Shown piece by piece: positions 1 to 9,487 of a stretch of 64,000 nt of DNA. This DNA comes from Hahellaceae bacterium. GTDB lineage: Bacteria > Pseudomonadota > Gammaproteobacteria > Pseudomonadales > Oleiphilaceae. How positions within the stretch are numbered: position 1 is the stretch's first letter; the number at the start of each line of letters is the position of its first letter. The translations under genes and the position numbers were made by a program. Under the pieces are notes generated by a model. The model was not told where the DNA came from, made no database searches, and saw nothing but the letters and a program-made list of their open reading frames with translations. The DNA lies in the NCBI GenBank assembly GCA_016716085.1, contig JADJWY010000008.1:372001-436000 (forward strand). The letters run 5' to 3'.

Positions 1-635
1 CGCGACAGACCATATTTGGACTCGCCGAACTGACGGGCATGGTGCTTGACCTTGACCTCGGCTACCTTGGCGCCACCCAAGGATAACAGGGCTGGAATAA
101 AGCGATGCATCTCGTTGTAGAAAGGCATCTGCTTCATCACGTCTGCCCGATACACTTTCAGTGAGCAGCCATTATCCTTGATCGGAACGCCGGTCACTTT
201 ACCAATGATTTTATTGGCGATACGGGAAGGAATCTTGCGGGTGACCAGTTTGTCCTGGCGGTTATGACGCCAGCCAACGACGATATCATAGCCTTCTCGC
301 AGTTTGGCAACCATGTCCGGAATGTCGGAGGGGTCATTTTGCAAGTCGCCGTCCATCGTAACGATGACAGGTGCCCGTGCATTGTCGATCCCGGCCGCCA
401 TGGCCGGTGTCTGACCGTAATTTTTGCGAAAATCTATGACGCGTAGGAAAGGGTTTTTCGCTGCAATGCCGGAGGCAATTTCAAAGGTCTTGTCCTTGCT
501 GCCGTCATTAACAAACAGGATCTCGAATTTGCCTTTGAACGGTTCGAGAGCGGACACAATCCGTTCGAACATCAGTGTGACGTTATCCTGTTCGTTATAG
601 AGCGGTACAACGATAGAGAGTTCTGGTTGATTCAT
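1..635 (-). CDS. Family 2 glycosyltransferase, DPM1/ArnC-like (3' end beyond the window)
   Basis: About 211 residues are visible and the gene runs off the left edge. The N-terminus (SIVVPLYNE, residues 7-15) is the nucleotide-binding first strand of a GT-A glycosyltransferase. It is followed by VNDGSKDKT near 42-50 and a metal-binding MDGDLQNDP motif near residue 100. A QFGESKYGLSR stretch lies at the visible end, typical of dolichol/undecaprenyl-phosphate sugar transferases. Such enzymes move a sugar from a nucleotide donor to a polyprenyl phosphate at the cytoplasmic membrane and usually carry two C-terminal membrane helices, which would lie outside the window. The start is ATG at 633-635, with a purine-rich AGAAGCAGGG just upstream. 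The sugar and acceptor cannot be told from the sequence. Confidence 0.88.
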   Translation of the reverse strand, partial: MNQPELSIVVPLYNEQDNVTLMFERIVSALEPFKGKFEILFVNDGSKDKTFEIASGIAAKNPFLRVIDFRKNYGQTPAMAAGIDNARAPVIVTMDGDLQNDPSDIPDMVAKLREGYDIVVGWRHNRQDKLVTRKIPSRIANKIIGKVTGVPIKDNGCSLKVYRADVMKQMPFYNEMHRFIPALLSLGGAKVAEVKVKHHARQFGESKYGLS

Positions 636-867
636 CCCTGCTTCTCAGGAGTCGGTTGAACGAAATCGGTGCAATCACAGGCACACGGCATAAAGGGCCT
701 ATGTGCACAGTGTTTAATATAGACGAAATCAACGGGGGTGGTTAGCAGTGTCCTAAAAATCCTCTGCCAAACGCAGCCGGTAACCGTTCCATGTCTATGG
801 CTGGCCAGATTATACGGCGAATTAGGCAGAGCTGATACCCCTGATCAGCCCTTGTCGGTTCATTTAC

Positions 868-2910
868 CTATATTTGCAATTCTGGCAACTGCGCGAATAG
901 TTTCAGCGCCTCCGGGTTCGCCAGCGCACTCTGATTCTTCACGGGTTCACCATGTACAACCTGCCGGACGGCCAGCTCAACCAGTTTTCCGCTCAGTGTT
1001 CGCGGCAGATCCGCTACCTGGCAGATTACTTCTGGCACATGCCGGGGGGTGGCGTTGTCGCGAATCGTGGCGCGAATCAGCTGGCGTAAACTGTCGTCGA
1101 GGTTCTGACCGTCGCGGAGCTTTACAAACAGCACGATGCGCTCGTCGCTGCCCTGGCGCTGGCCGATGGCCAGGCTTTCCAAAACCGCGGGGATTTTTTC
1201 GACCTGGCGGTAAATTTCGGCAGTGCCGATACGTACGCCACCTGGATTCAGCACGGCATCAGAGCGGCCATGAATGATGATGCCCTGCTGACCGTTGCCA
1301 GGCTGACCAGTGCCATGCGGGATGAATTCACCGTAGTCCCCGTGCGCCCAGCGGTTGGGGAAGCGCGAAAAATAGGCATTGTAGAATTTGCTACCATCCG
1401 GGTCGTTCCAGAAGCCGATCGGCATGGAGGGGAAGGGGCTTTGGCAGACCAGTTCCCCTTTGCCGGTCTGTAACGGGCTGCCGCCTTCATCATAAAACGC
1501 TACATCCATTCCGAGGCCCGCACATTGCAGTTCACCCTGCCAGACCGGGAGTTGCGGGTTGCCGAGCGCAAAACAACTAACAATATCGGTCCCGCCGGAA
1601 ATACTCGCCAACAACACATCGGGTTTAACGTCTCGGTAAATATAATCGAAGCTCTCGTGAGACAGTGGGGAGCCGGTCGAAAGGATGGCCTGAAGTGCGG
1701 TAAGCGAGTGTTGGGTTCGGGGCGTGAGACCTGCTTTTTCGCAGGCGGCATAAAATTTGGCACCTGCACCAAAGGCGGTGATGCGTTCCTGGTCTGCCAG
1801 GTTGAATAAGCTGTCCGGTGTGGGGTGGAAGGGGGAGCCGTCATAAAGCACTACGGTGACATCCAGGGCCAGGGCGCTGACCAGCCAATTCCACATCATC
1901 CACCCGCAGGTCGTGTAGAAAAATAGGCGGTCGCGGCTTTTCAGGTCGGTATGCAGGCCCAGTTCCTTGACATGCTGAAGCAGAGTGCCGCCGACCGAGT
2001 GCACGATGCATTTGGGAACGCCCGTGGTGCCAGAGGAATACAGAATATAGAGCGGGTCCTCAAAGCGGCACGCGACATATGCCAGAGGGGGCGCCTCGCC
2101 TTGCTGGATCGATGTCCAGGTGCGGGCTTCTATCAATGTGCGGGCGGTAGCTGCCGGGTCAGCGATTTGGCCAGATGAATCGGCGGCCGCTTGAGAATTC
2201 AGGCGGTTGAGGTAGTCGACGGTGATCAAATGGGGCGCATTAGGGGCTAAGGCCGTCTGGATCGACTGCACGCGCTCGCGGGTGTCGATGCGTTTGCCGT
2301 TGTATTGATAGCCCGTTGTGGCGACCAGGACTTTGGGTGCGATTTGTCCGAATCGATCAATCACCCCTTGCAGACCGAAATCCGGCGAACAAGAGGAGTA
2401 GACCGCTCCGAGGCTGGCCGTGGCGAGCATGGTTACGACGGATTCGGCACAGTTGGGCAGGAAGGCCGCGACCCGGTCACCTTTTGAGACCCCCAGCGCA
2501 CGCAGGGTTTGTGCCAGTCGGGCGGTTTGATCGCGCAGATCCTGGTAAGTGAACTCGCGCCGGCCTCCGTCTTCGCCGCGCTCGATCAGGGCGACATGAT
2601 GGGATTCGCCGCGTTCGAGCAGGTTTTCCGCAAAATTAAGACGGGCTTGCGGAAACCAGCGCGCTCCCGACATTTGATCCGGATTCAGCAGATAAGGTGC
2701 TGCGCCTTTGTCGCCACGCAGGGCAAAGAAATCCCAAATGGACGACCAGAAGCCGGCTTTCTCCCGGATTGACCAGACGTGCAGATCGGAATAAGTGGCG
2801 ACGGGGCCATGCTGGCTCTCGGTATATCGGGTGAACGCATGCAGGCGCGTGCTAAGACGACGGGCCGAGTCTGGGGCCCACAAAGGTGCAAGGGGACTTG
2901 GAGTGGTCAT
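868..2910 (-). CDS. aacS: Acetoacetate--CoA ligase (acetoacetyl-CoA synthetase)
   Basis: This 680-residue protein is an ANL-superfamily acyl-CoA synthetase of normal acetoacetyl-CoA synthetase length. The N-terminal cap is of the acetyl/acetoacetyl-CoA synthetase type (FAENLLE, 93-99). The ATP-binding motif YSSGTTGVPK is at 291-300 and the adenylation lysine (TLSGK) at K642. It converts acetoacetate, ATP and CoA to acetoacetyl-CoA. It is the last gene of the liu operon. Its ATG overlaps the HMG-CoA lyase stop by 4 bp, so the acetoacetate released by that enzyme can be activated at once. Propionyl- or acetyl-CoA synthetase is a less likely reading because of the operon context and the family-like N-terminus. 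Confidence 0.9.
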   Translation of the reverse strand: MTTPSPLAPLWAPDSARRLSTRLHAFTRYTESQHGPVATYSDLHVWSIREKAGFWSSIWDFFALRGDKGAAPYLLNPDQMSGARWFPQARLNFAENLLERGESHHVALIERGEDGGRREFTYQDLRDQTARLAQTLRALGVSKGDRVAAFLPNCAESVVTMLATASLGAVYSSCSPDFGLQGVIDRFGQIAPKVLVATTGYQYNGKRIDTRERVQSIQTALAPNAPHLITVDYLNRLNSQAAADSSGQIADPAATARTLIEARTWTSIQQGEAPPLAYVACRFEDPLYILYSSGTTGVPKCIVHSVGGTLLQHVKELGLHTDLKSRDRLFFYTTCGWMMWNWLVSALALDVTVVLYDGSPFHPTPDSLFNLADQERITAFGAGAKFYAACEKAGLTPRTQHSLTALQAILSTGSPLSHESFDYIYRDVKPDVLLASISGGTDIVSCFALGNPQLPVWQGELQCAGLGMDVAFYDEGGSPLQTGKGELVCQSPFPSMPIGFWNDPDGSKFYNAYFSRFPNRWAHGDYGEFIPHGTGQPGNGQQGIIIHGRSDAVLNPGGVRIGTAEIYRQVEKIPAVLESLAIGQRQGSDERIVLFVKLRDGQNLDDSLRQLIRATIRDNATPRHVPEVICQVADLPRTLSGKLVELAVRQVVHGEPVKNQSALANPEALKLFAQLPELQI

Positions 2911-3809
2911 AAAGGCGTTCCTTTGGCCAGGGCGACTTTGGAGCCGTTACGGCGCCCCAAGGCCTTACAGATGGTGGCTCCCGCCTGAATCAGGCGGTCG
3001 AGATCAACGCCGGTGGACAGGCCGTTGCCTTCCAGTAAGTAAACCACATCTTCGGTCGCCACGTTACCACTGGCGCCTTTGGCATAGGGGCAGCCTCCAA
3101 GTCCTGCGACCGATGCGTCGATGGTTTGAATGCCAAAGTCCAGGCTGGTGGCAATATTCGCCAGGGCCTGACCGTAGGTGTCGTGGAAATGTACAGCCAG
3201 CGTGCTCGCCGGAGTGTCTTGCAGCAGACGCGAGAGCAGGGTTTTCACACCGCGGGTCGTGCCAACGCCAATGGTGTCACCGAGGGATACCTCATAGCAG
3301 CCCATCCGCAGAAGGCGGCCCGTCACCTCCGCCACTTTCGCCGGATCGGTCGCGCCCTGATAGGGGCAGCCCAGAACGCAGGAGACATAGCCACGCACCC
3401 GGACCCCTTCCTCCTTCGCTCGCGCGAATAAGGGTGCGAAGCGTTCCAGGGACTCGGCAACGCTGCAATTGATATTTTTCTGGGTAAAGGCATCCGACGC
3501 GGCGGTGAATACCGCGACCTCCTTCAGACTCGCTGCAAGAGCATCTTCAAATCCCTTGAGATTCGGGGTGAGGGCACTGTATGTGACCTTTGGATGCGGG
3601 AGCAGTGTGCGGGCCAGCGCGTCGGTATCTGCCATTTGTGGCACCCATTTAGCCGAAACAAAACTACCGATTTCGATGCGGTGCAATCCAGCCTCAACGA
3701 GTTGGGTAATCAACTGCTGCTTCACTGCCAGGCTCACCGGTGTCGGCTCATTTTGCAAACCGTCCCGAGCGCCCATTTCGACGATCTGGATGTGGGCGTT
3801 GTGGCTCAT
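2907..3809 (-). CDS. liuE: Hydroxymethylglutaryl-CoA lyase
   Basis: This 300-residue TIM-barrel enzyme cleaves 3-hydroxy-3-methylglutaryl-CoA to acetoacetate and acetyl-CoA, the last step of leucine degradation. The substrate/metal motif GARDGLQNE is at residues 13-21 and the metal-binding HFHDTYG at 207-213. The signature loop GLGGCPYAKGASGN starts at 236, with catalytic Cys240. The length matches bacterial MvaB/LiuE proteins. The start overlaps the liuD stop by 4 bp (3806-3809) and the stop overlaps the aacS start by 4 bp, so translational coupling is likely. All catalytic residues seen are intact. Confidence 0.96.
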   Translation of the reverse strand: MSHNAHIQIVEMGARDGLQNEPTPVSLAVKQQLITQLVEAGLHRIEIGSFVSAKWVPQMADTDALARTLLPHPKVTYSALTPNLKGFEDALAASLKEVAVFTAASDAFTQKNINCSVAESLERFAPLFARAKEEGVRVRGYVSCVLGCPYQGATDPAKVAEVTGRLLRMGCYEVSLGDTIGVGTTRGVKTLLSRLLQDTPASTLAVHFHDTYGQALANIATSLDFGIQTIDASVAGLGGCPYAKGASGNVATEDVVYLLEGNGLSTGVDLDRLIQAGATICKALGRRNGSKVALAKGTPL

Positions 3810-5833
3810 GTCGTTGCCTCAGTCGCGGGAGTGGGCTCGAGTTCAACAAGGTGCTGTCCCGCCTTCACGGTGGCCTTTTCCTGGCAGAGCAGATGCCTGA
3901 TGCGGCCGTGGGCTGGCGCCTTGATCGCATATTCCATTTTCATGGCTTCCATGATCACCAGTGTTTCGCCTTTGCCGACGACCTGATTTTCGCCTACCAG
4001 CACTTTCACGATGGTACCGCCCATGGGTGCCTGTAAAGACCCTGCCTCGGCACTGTGATGGCTGACGGTCGCGTTTTCTGAGGGCAATTCAAACCGCAGG
4101 TGCTGAGCATCATGCCAGAGCACCAGATGGTCGGCGTCGAACACATAGTCCATTCGGTACCGGCGGCCCTCGAACCAAAGCGTCAGGTGTGCGGGCTCTT
4201 GAGAAAAGCTTACCGGCCAGGACTGACCGTCGAGGGTGACGGTCGCAGTCTCACCGTGCAGGTTGAGTTCAATCGTAAACTCAGTCTCGTCCCGCCAGAA
4301 GGTGCAGGTCATTGGCTCGGGCAGGCAGTTACGCCACTGCGTCAGGGTCGTCCAGGGTGAGTCGGGTGGGACCGTTGGTACCAAGGGGGCTATAGGGGAC
4401 GGACGTTCATTGGCATTAATCAGCAGGGCGGCAGCGAGGGGATACACCGTGGGTAATTTCGGGTCCGTTTTCAGGTCGGCCGCGTGCGCCTCAATAAAAT
4501 GGGTCGAAACGCCACCCGCCTGGAAGCGGGGATGGTGACAGATGCGGATCAGGTAGTCGCGGTTGGTATGCACGCCTGCGATGCGGGTCTGTTGGAGTGC
4601 CTGCGCCAAACCCTGCAGGGCTGCGTCGCGGGTATCGCCGTGGCAGATGACCTTGGCGATCATCGGATCAAAGTGAGTCGAAATGAGGTTGCCTTCTTCT
4701 ACGCCACTGTCAATGCGCAGCCCCGCGTGGGTACGCCAGTCCGGGAAGCGCAAATGGTTCAGACAGCCGGTGCTGGGCAGAAAATTCACGTCGGGATTTT
4801 CCGCATAAAGCCGCGCTTCGATGGCGTGGCCCTTTACGCGGATCTGATCCTGAGTGAGCGGCAGGGCCTCGCCTGCCGCGACTCGTAATTGCCACTCGAC
4901 CAGATCCGTGCCGGTAATCATCTCCGTAACCGGGTGTTCGACTTGCAGCCGGGTATTCATTTCCATGAAGTAAAACTGTTGCTGACGATCGACCAGAAAC
5001 TCGATGGTGCCTGCACCGACGTACCCGATGGCGCGTCCACAGGCGAGGGCGGCGTCGGCCATGGCCTTGCGAGTGGCGTCGGAAAGTCCGGGTGCAGGCG
5101 CTTCTTCAAGGACTTTCTGGTGGCGGCGCTGTACTGAGCAGTCGCGGTCGAACAAAGCAACACCATGACCCTGTTGATCGAAAAAGATCTGGACTTCAAT
5201 GTGGCGCGGCTCGACCAGGTATTTCTCGATAATCATGCGCGCGTCGCCAAAGGCTTTCTGGCATTCGCGTTGCGCGGTCTCTAAAGCATCCATAAATTCG
5301 ACGGCGGAGTGGACCACACGCATCCCCTTTCCCCCGCCACCTGCGCTCGCTTTCAGGAGTACCGGGAAACCGATTTTTTGCGCCTCGGTCAGCAAGGTAT
5401 CGGGGTTTTGATCGGTGCCGTGATAGCCGGGAATCAACGGTACGCCTGCCTGTTCCATGCGATGTTTGGCTTCGGCCTTGCTGCCCATCGCGTCGATGGC
5501 GCTGGCGGGAGGTCCGACGAAGATCAGCCCCGCTTGCTCGCAACGACGGGCAAATCCGGCATTTTCCGACAGGAAACCGTAACCGGGGTGAATCGCGTCC
5601 ACGCCATTTTCCTGCGCAATGCGAAGGAGGGTTGTTTGATCCAGATAGGTTTGGGTCGCCGTTTCGCCTTGCAGGGGAATAGCGTCATCCGCCTGGGTGA
5701 CGAAAGGGTGATGCTGGTCGCCTTCGGCAAACACAGCCAGTGTGCGGATGCCCATGCGGTGCGCGGTGCGAATAATGCGCGAGGCAATCTCGCCGCGGTT
5801 GGCGATCATCAGCGTTTTGATCGGGCGGTTCAT
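3806..5833 (-). CDS. liuD: Methylcrotonyl-CoA carboxylase, biotin-carrying alpha subunit
   Basis: This 675-residue protein has the order biotin carboxylase N-domain, ATP-grasp domain (KASAGGGGKGMR in the glycine-rich loop, then MEMNTRLQVEHPVTE), biotin carboxylase C-domain, linker, and a C-terminal biotinyl domain with EAMKM. The biotinylated lysine is K632. It carboxylates biotin with ATP and bicarbonate and hands the carboxyl group to LiuB, which acts on 3-methylcrotonyl-CoA. Propionyl-CoA, acetyl-CoA and geranyl-CoA carboxylase subunits look alike. The surrounding liu genes, with LiuB, hydratase and lyase, favour methylcrotonyl-CoA. The start overlaps the end of liuC by 4 bp (5830-5833). 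Confidence 0.95.
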   Translation of the reverse strand: MNRPIKTLMIANRGEIASRIIRTAHRMGIRTLAVFAEGDQHHPFVTQADDAIPLQGETATQTYLDQTTLLRIAQENGVDAIHPGYGFLSENAGFARRCEQAGLIFVGPPASAIDAMGSKAEAKHRMEQAGVPLIPGYHGTDQNPDTLLTEAQKIGFPVLLKASAGGGGKGMRVVHSAVEFMDALETAQRECQKAFGDARMIIEKYLVEPRHIEVQIFFDQQGHGVALFDRDCSVQRRHQKVLEEAPAPGLSDATRKAMADAALACGRAIGYVGAGTIEFLVDRQQQFYFMEMNTRLQVEHPVTEMITGTDLVEWQLRVAAGEALPLTQDQIRVKGHAIEARLYAENPDVNFLPSTGCLNHLRFPDWRTHAGLRIDSGVEEGNLISTHFDPMIAKVICHGDTRDAALQGLAQALQQTRIAGVHTNRDYLIRICHHPRFQAGGVSTHFIEAHAADLKTDPKLPTVYPLAAALLINANERPSPIAPLVPTVPPDSPWTTLTQWRNCLPEPMTCTFWRDETEFTIELNLHGETATVTLDGQSWPVSFSQEPAHLTLWFEGRRYRMDYVFDADHLVLWHDAQHLRFELPSENATVSHHSAEAGSLQAPMGGTIVKVLVGENQVVGKGETLVIMEAMKMEYAIKAPAHGRIRHLLCQEKATVKAGQHLVELEPTPATEATT

Positions 5834-6672
5834 GCGGAAGGTTCTCCTTGCCAGGCCGGTTTGCGTTTATTCAGGAAGGCCGTGAGCCCTTCCTGACCCT
5901 CGGCACTCACGCGCAGATCGGCAATGGTCTGGGTGGTCAACTGTGTCAGCTCCGGCGTGATGGGGCGTTGATCGATGGCGGCCAGCAAATGCTTGGCGGT
6001 GCGCATGGCCTGGGGGCCGTTCAGCAACAGGCGTTCCACCTGGGTCGTCACCGCGGTATCGAGGGCTTCTGTCTCCACCACCTGATGCACCAGCCCCATC
6101 GCCAGCGCGTCGTTCGCCCCAAACAAGTCAGCCGTTAGGGTATAGCGGCGCATCCAGCGGGCACCGATAGCCCGGTTCACATAGGGACTGATCACGGCGG
6201 GGGCGAGCCCTAACTTGACTTCGCTCAGGCAGAAACGGCTGTCCTGACTGGCGATGGCAATATCGCAACAGGCAATCAGGCCCAATGCTCCGCCAAACGC
6301 ACTGCCCTGAATCCGGCAGATCACCGGGCAGGGGAAGCGGTCGACGCTTTCCATCAAACGGGCCAGTTCGCTGGCATCTTTCAGGTTATCGGCATGGCTG
6401 GCCTGGCCTTGTGCCCGCATCCATTCCAGATCAGCACCCGCCGAGAAATGTCGCCCTTCCGAGCGCAGTACCAGCAGCTTGACGCGGTCATCACCCGCCA
6501 GTTGGGTCAGCCCTGCGAGCAAATCAGCGATGACCGAGGCGTTGAAGGCATTGTGTTTATCCGGTCGATTGAGGATCAGATCCACTCGTCCCGAAGCGCG
6601 AATTTCGATCCGAACCTGATCGCCGGTTCCGGGAGAGGTGGCCTGTAGCAGGGTGTCAGGTGTCTGAGTCAT
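5830..6672 (-). CDS. liuC: Enoyl-CoA hydratase family, probable methylglutaconyl-CoA hydratase
   Basis: This is a crotonase-fold protein of 280 residues from the ATG at 6670-6672. An in-frame extension upstream would run into liuB and looks unlike protein. The core has LNRPDKHNAFN near residue 37, the oxyanion-hole strand SEGRHFSAGADLEWM near 75, and GSAFGGALGLIACCDIAIA, where the second oxyanion-hole glycine and active site lie. In the pathway it hydrates 3-methylglutaconyl-CoA to HMG-CoA. The specific substrate is assigned from position between the carboxylase subunit genes. The spacing from liuB is 4 bp, and an AGGATG ribosome-binding sequence lies within the end of liuB. Confidence 0.92.
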   Translation of the reverse strand: MTQTPDTLLQATSPGTGDQVRIEIRASGRVDLILNRPDKHNAFNASVIADLLAGLTQLAGDDRVKLLVLRSEGRHFSAGADLEWMRAQGQASHADNLKDASELARLMESVDRFPCPVICRIQGSAFGGALGLIACCDIAIASQDSRFCLSEVKLGLAPAVISPYVNRAIGARWMRRYTLTADLFGANDALAMGLVHQVVETEALDTAVTTQVERLLLNGPQAMRTAKHLLAAIDQRPITPELTQLTTQTIADLRVSAEGQEGLTAFLNKRKPAWQGEPSA

Positions 6673-6676
6673 GGGG

Positions 6677-8284
6677 TCACATCCTGAAAATGCCGAAGCG
6701 GGTGTCTTCGATGGGCGCATTGAGGCTGGCGGAAATCGCCAGACCCAATACATTGCGGGTTTCTGCCGGATCAATCAGGCCATCGTCCCACAGTCGGGCA
6801 CTGGCATAATAGGGATCAGATTGTCGCTCGAATTGTTCCAGGGTGGGGCGCTTGAACGCCGCTTTTTCGTCGTCCGACCACTGCTGGCCCTTGCGCGCCA
6901 GACCGTCTTCCCGTACCTGTGCCAGTACGCCCGCCGCCTGTTCACCGCCCATCACCGCGATACGCGCATTTGGCCACATCCACAGAAAGCGCGGATTATA
7001 AGCGCGACCGCACATGCCGTAATTTCCGGCACCGAAGCTACCGCCAATGATGACCGTGAATTTGGGAACTTCAGCGCAGGCCACCGCGGTGACCAGTTTC
7101 GCGCCGTGTTTGGCGATGCCGCCTTCCTCATACTGCTTGCCAACCATGAAGCCGGTAATGTTCTGCAGGAAAACCAGCGGAATTTTGCGCTGGCAACACA
7201 GCTCGACAAAATGCGCCCCCTTGACCGCCGACTCGCTGAACAGGATGCCATTATTTGCCAGGATACCGACCGGAAAACCGTGAATGCGGGCAAAACCGCA
7301 CACGAGTGTCGTGCCGAACAGGGCCTTGAACTCATCAAATTCCGAGCCATCGACAATACGAGCGATCACTTCACGCACATCGTAAGGTGTTTTCAGATCG
7401 GTCGGGATGACACCCCCTATCTCTGCACTGGGGTAGAGCGGTGGAACACTCGGCCGGACATCCAGCTGGGGGAGCTTGCGCTGGTTGAGGCGGCGAACCG
7501 CCTGTCGCGCCTGTGCCAGGGCATGCAGTTCGTCTTCGGCATAATGATCCGCGACACCGGATACCCGGCAATGTACCTCGGCACCACCCAGATCCTCGGC
7601 GGATACCACTTCGCCCGTCGCCGCTTTCACCAGGGGCGGCCCGGCGAGAAAAATGCTGCTTTGTCCTTTAACCATGATGCTTTCGTCAGCCATGGCGGGT
7701 ACATAAGCACCTCCGGCGGTACACAGTCCCAGCACCACGGCAATCTGAGGGATTCCCTGGGCCGACATCCGTGCCTGACGGTAAAAGATATGGCCAAAGT
7801 CCTCTTTGTCGGGAAACACCTCATCTTGCTGGGGCAGGTTTGCGCCGCCCGAGTCGACCAAATAAAGACAGGGTAGGCGGTTTTGCTCAGCGATGGTTTG
7901 GGCACGGATGTGTTTTTTCACGGTGAGCGGGTAGTAGGTGCCGCCTTTGACGGTGGAATCGTTGGCCACCACCATGCACTCCACCCCTTCAATCCGACCA
8001 ATGCCCGCAATGACACCGGCTGCAGGAACCGCTTCTTCATACACCCCCAGCGCGGCCAACTGGCCGATTTCCAGAAAGGGTGAGCCGGTATCCAGCAGGC
8101 GGCGGATGCGTTCGCGGGGTAGTAGTTTACCCTTGGCCGTATGGCGTTCCCGCGCCTGGGGGCCGCCACCTTCGCTAATGTCGCTAACTTTCTGGTGCAG
8201 TGTATCAACCAGACCCTGCATGTGCTGCAGGCGCGTCTGAAACTCGGGGCTGTCCGATTGCAGGTGGGTGCTCAGGATGGCCAT
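6677..8284 (-). CDS. liuB: Methylcrotonyl-CoA carboxylase, carboxyltransferase beta subunit
   Basis: This 535-residue carboxyltransferase has two crotonase-like halves. The start is ATG at 8282-8284, 1 bp after the liuA stop and preceded by ACGGAGA about 8 bases upstream; a further in-frame upstream start would overlap liuA. Glycine-rich acyl-CoA loops are visible (GLCTAGGAYVPAMADE, and GGSFGAGNYGMCGRAYNPRF in the C-terminal half), as is LVDSGGANLPQQDEVFPD. These match methylcrotonyl-CoA carboxylase beta chains better than propionyl-CoA ones. It transfers the carboxyl group from LiuD biotin to 3-methylcrotonyl-CoA, giving 3-methylglutaconyl-CoA. It is presumably in an alpha6-beta6 cytoplasmic complex, as known for the family. 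Confidence 0.96.
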   Translation of the reverse strand: MAILSTHLQSDSPEFQTRLQHMQGLVDTLHQKVSDISEGGGPQARERHTAKGKLLPRERIRRLLDTGSPFLEIGQLAALGVYEEAVPAAGVIAGIGRIEGVECMVVANDSTVKGGTYYPLTVKKHIRAQTIAEQNRLPCLYLVDSGGANLPQQDEVFPDKEDFGHIFYRQARMSAQGIPQIAVVLGLCTAGGAYVPAMADESIMVKGQSSIFLAGPPLVKAATGEVVSAEDLGGAEVHCRVSGVADHYAEDELHALAQARQAVRRLNQRKLPQLDVRPSVPPLYPSAEIGGVIPTDLKTPYDVREVIARIVDGSEFDEFKALFGTTLVCGFARIHGFPVGILANNGILFSESAVKGAHFVELCCQRKIPLVFLQNITGFMVGKQYEEGGIAKHGAKLVTAVACAEVPKFTVIIGGSFGAGNYGMCGRAYNPRFLWMWPNARIAVMGGEQAAGVLAQVREDGLARKGQQWSDDEKAAFKRPTLEQFERQSDPYYASARLWDDGLIDPAETRNVLGLAISASLNAPIEDTRFGIFRM

Positions 8285-8285
8285 G

Positions 8286-9452
8286 TTAACGTGTCTCCGT
8301 AAACAGTTCCCGTCCAATCAGCATACGGCGGATTTCCGAGGTGCCCGCGCCGATTTCATAGAGTTTGGCATCCCGCAGCAGACGGCCAGTGGCGAATTCA
8401 TTGACATAGCCATTGCCGCCAAGAATCTGGATGGCATCGAGGGCCATTTGGGTCGCACGCTCGGCACAATACAGGATCACACCGGCAGCATCTTTACGCG
8501 TGGTTTCACCCCGGTCACAGGCGGCTGCAACGGCATACAGATAGGCGCGGCAGGCGTTTAGTGTGGTGTACATATCCGCGACTTTGCCCTGAATCAGCTG
8601 GAATTCACCGATGGCCTTACCGAATTGCTGGCGGTCGTGGATATAGGGTACGACGATGTCCAGACAGGCCTGCATGATACCCAGGGGGCCGGCCGCCAGG
8701 ACCACGCGCTCGTAGTCCAGACCGCTCATCAGCACCCGTACACCCTGATTGAGTCCACCTAAAATATTAGCCTTGGGAACCGGCGTGTTGTTGAAAACCA
8801 GCTCACAGGTATTCGAGCCGCGCATCCCGAGTTTGTCGAGCTTGTTGCCACGGGAAAAGCCGGGAGCATCCCGTTCGACGATAAAGGCGGTAATGCCATG
8901 CGGCCCCAGGCTGGGGTCGGTTTTGGCGTAGATGACATAGACATGCGCATCCGGGCCGTTGGTGATCCACATTTTGCTGCCGTTGAGGACGTAATGATCA
9001 CCTTTGTCGTCGGCCCGCAGTTTCATGCTGACGACATCGCTACCGGCATTGGGTTCGCTCATGGCCAGCGCGCCAATGTGCTCGCCGGAAATCAGTTTCG
9101 GCAAATAGGTCTGGCGTTGATCCGGGGTGCCGTTGCGAAAGATCTGGTTAACGCAGAGGTTGCTATGCGCGCCATAACTGAGACCAATGGAGGCTGATGC
9201 CCGACTGATTTCTTCCATCGCCAGCACGTGCGCGAGATAGCCCAGGTCGGCCCCGCCAAGCGCTTCGGTGACGGTAATCCCTAACAAACCCATGTCGCCG
9301 AAACGCTTCCATAGGGCGTTAGGGAAGGCGTTCTCCTGATCGGTTTTCTGCGCCAGCGGCGCGATTTCCTTGCTGGCAAATTGCTGCACCTGCTGCTTCA
9401 GCATTGTCAGGGTTTCGCCAAGACCAAAATTCAGGGTGGAATAGCTTGTCAT
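8286..9452 (-). CDS. liuA: Isovaleryl-CoA dehydrogenase
   Basis: This 388-residue flavoprotein is of the acyl-CoA dehydrogenase family. It has the middle-domain ALAMSEPNAGSD and MWITNGPDAHVYVIYAKTD, then an all-helical C-terminal domain ending in GAGTSEIRRMLIGREL. The sequence LDYERVVLAAG contains Glu248, in the position of the catalytic base used by isovaleryl-CoA dehydrogenases. In most other acyl-CoA dehydrogenases the base lies later, so this placement supports the substrate call. The enzyme oxidises isovaleryl-CoA to 3-methylcrotonyl-CoA and passes electrons to ETF. It is the first catabolic gene of the operon, 35 bp after liuR. Confidence 0.95.
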   Translation of the reverse strand: MTSYSTLNFGLGETLTMLKQQVQQFASKEIAPLAQKTDQENAFPNALWKRFGDMGLLGITVTEALGGADLGYLAHVLAMEEISRASASIGLSYGAHSNLCVNQIFRNGTPDQRQTYLPKLISGEHIGALAMSEPNAGSDVVSMKLRADDKGDHYVLNGSKMWITNGPDAHVYVIYAKTDPSLGPHGITAFIVERDAPGFSRGNKLDKLGMRGSNTCELVFNNTPVPKANILGGLNQGVRVLMSGLDYERVVLAAGPLGIMQACLDIVVPYIHDRQQFGKAIGEFQLIQGKVADMYTTLNACRAYLYAVAAACDRGETTRKDAAGVILYCAERATQMALDAIQILGGNGYVNEFATGRLLRDAKLYEIGAGTSEIRRMLIGRELFTETR

Positions 9453-9487
9453 TATTCGGGGCTCCGTTTGGAAGGGTGAGAAGGCGA

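Noticed and set aside
831..849. Hairpin after aacS (GCTGAT, 7-base loop, ATCAGC)
   Set aside because: Only a 6-bp stem without a T-run on the leftward strand; too weak to call a terminator.
738..1277. Rightward 179-codon frame at the end of aacS
   Set aside because: It is antisense to the conserved C-terminal part of aacS and has no ribosome-binding site or family-like sequence.
2795..3472. Rightward 225-codon frame across the aacS/liuE junction
   Set aside because: Arg/Pro/Ser-rich shadow of two well-supported leftward genes.
5309..5896. Rightward 195-codon frame opposite liuD
   Set aside because: Antisense to the conserved biotin carboxylase region; no start signal or recognisable domain.
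6671..7876. Rightward 401-codon frame opposite liuB
   Set aside because: Long only because of codon bias on the other strand; the leftward liuB motifs are unmistakable.
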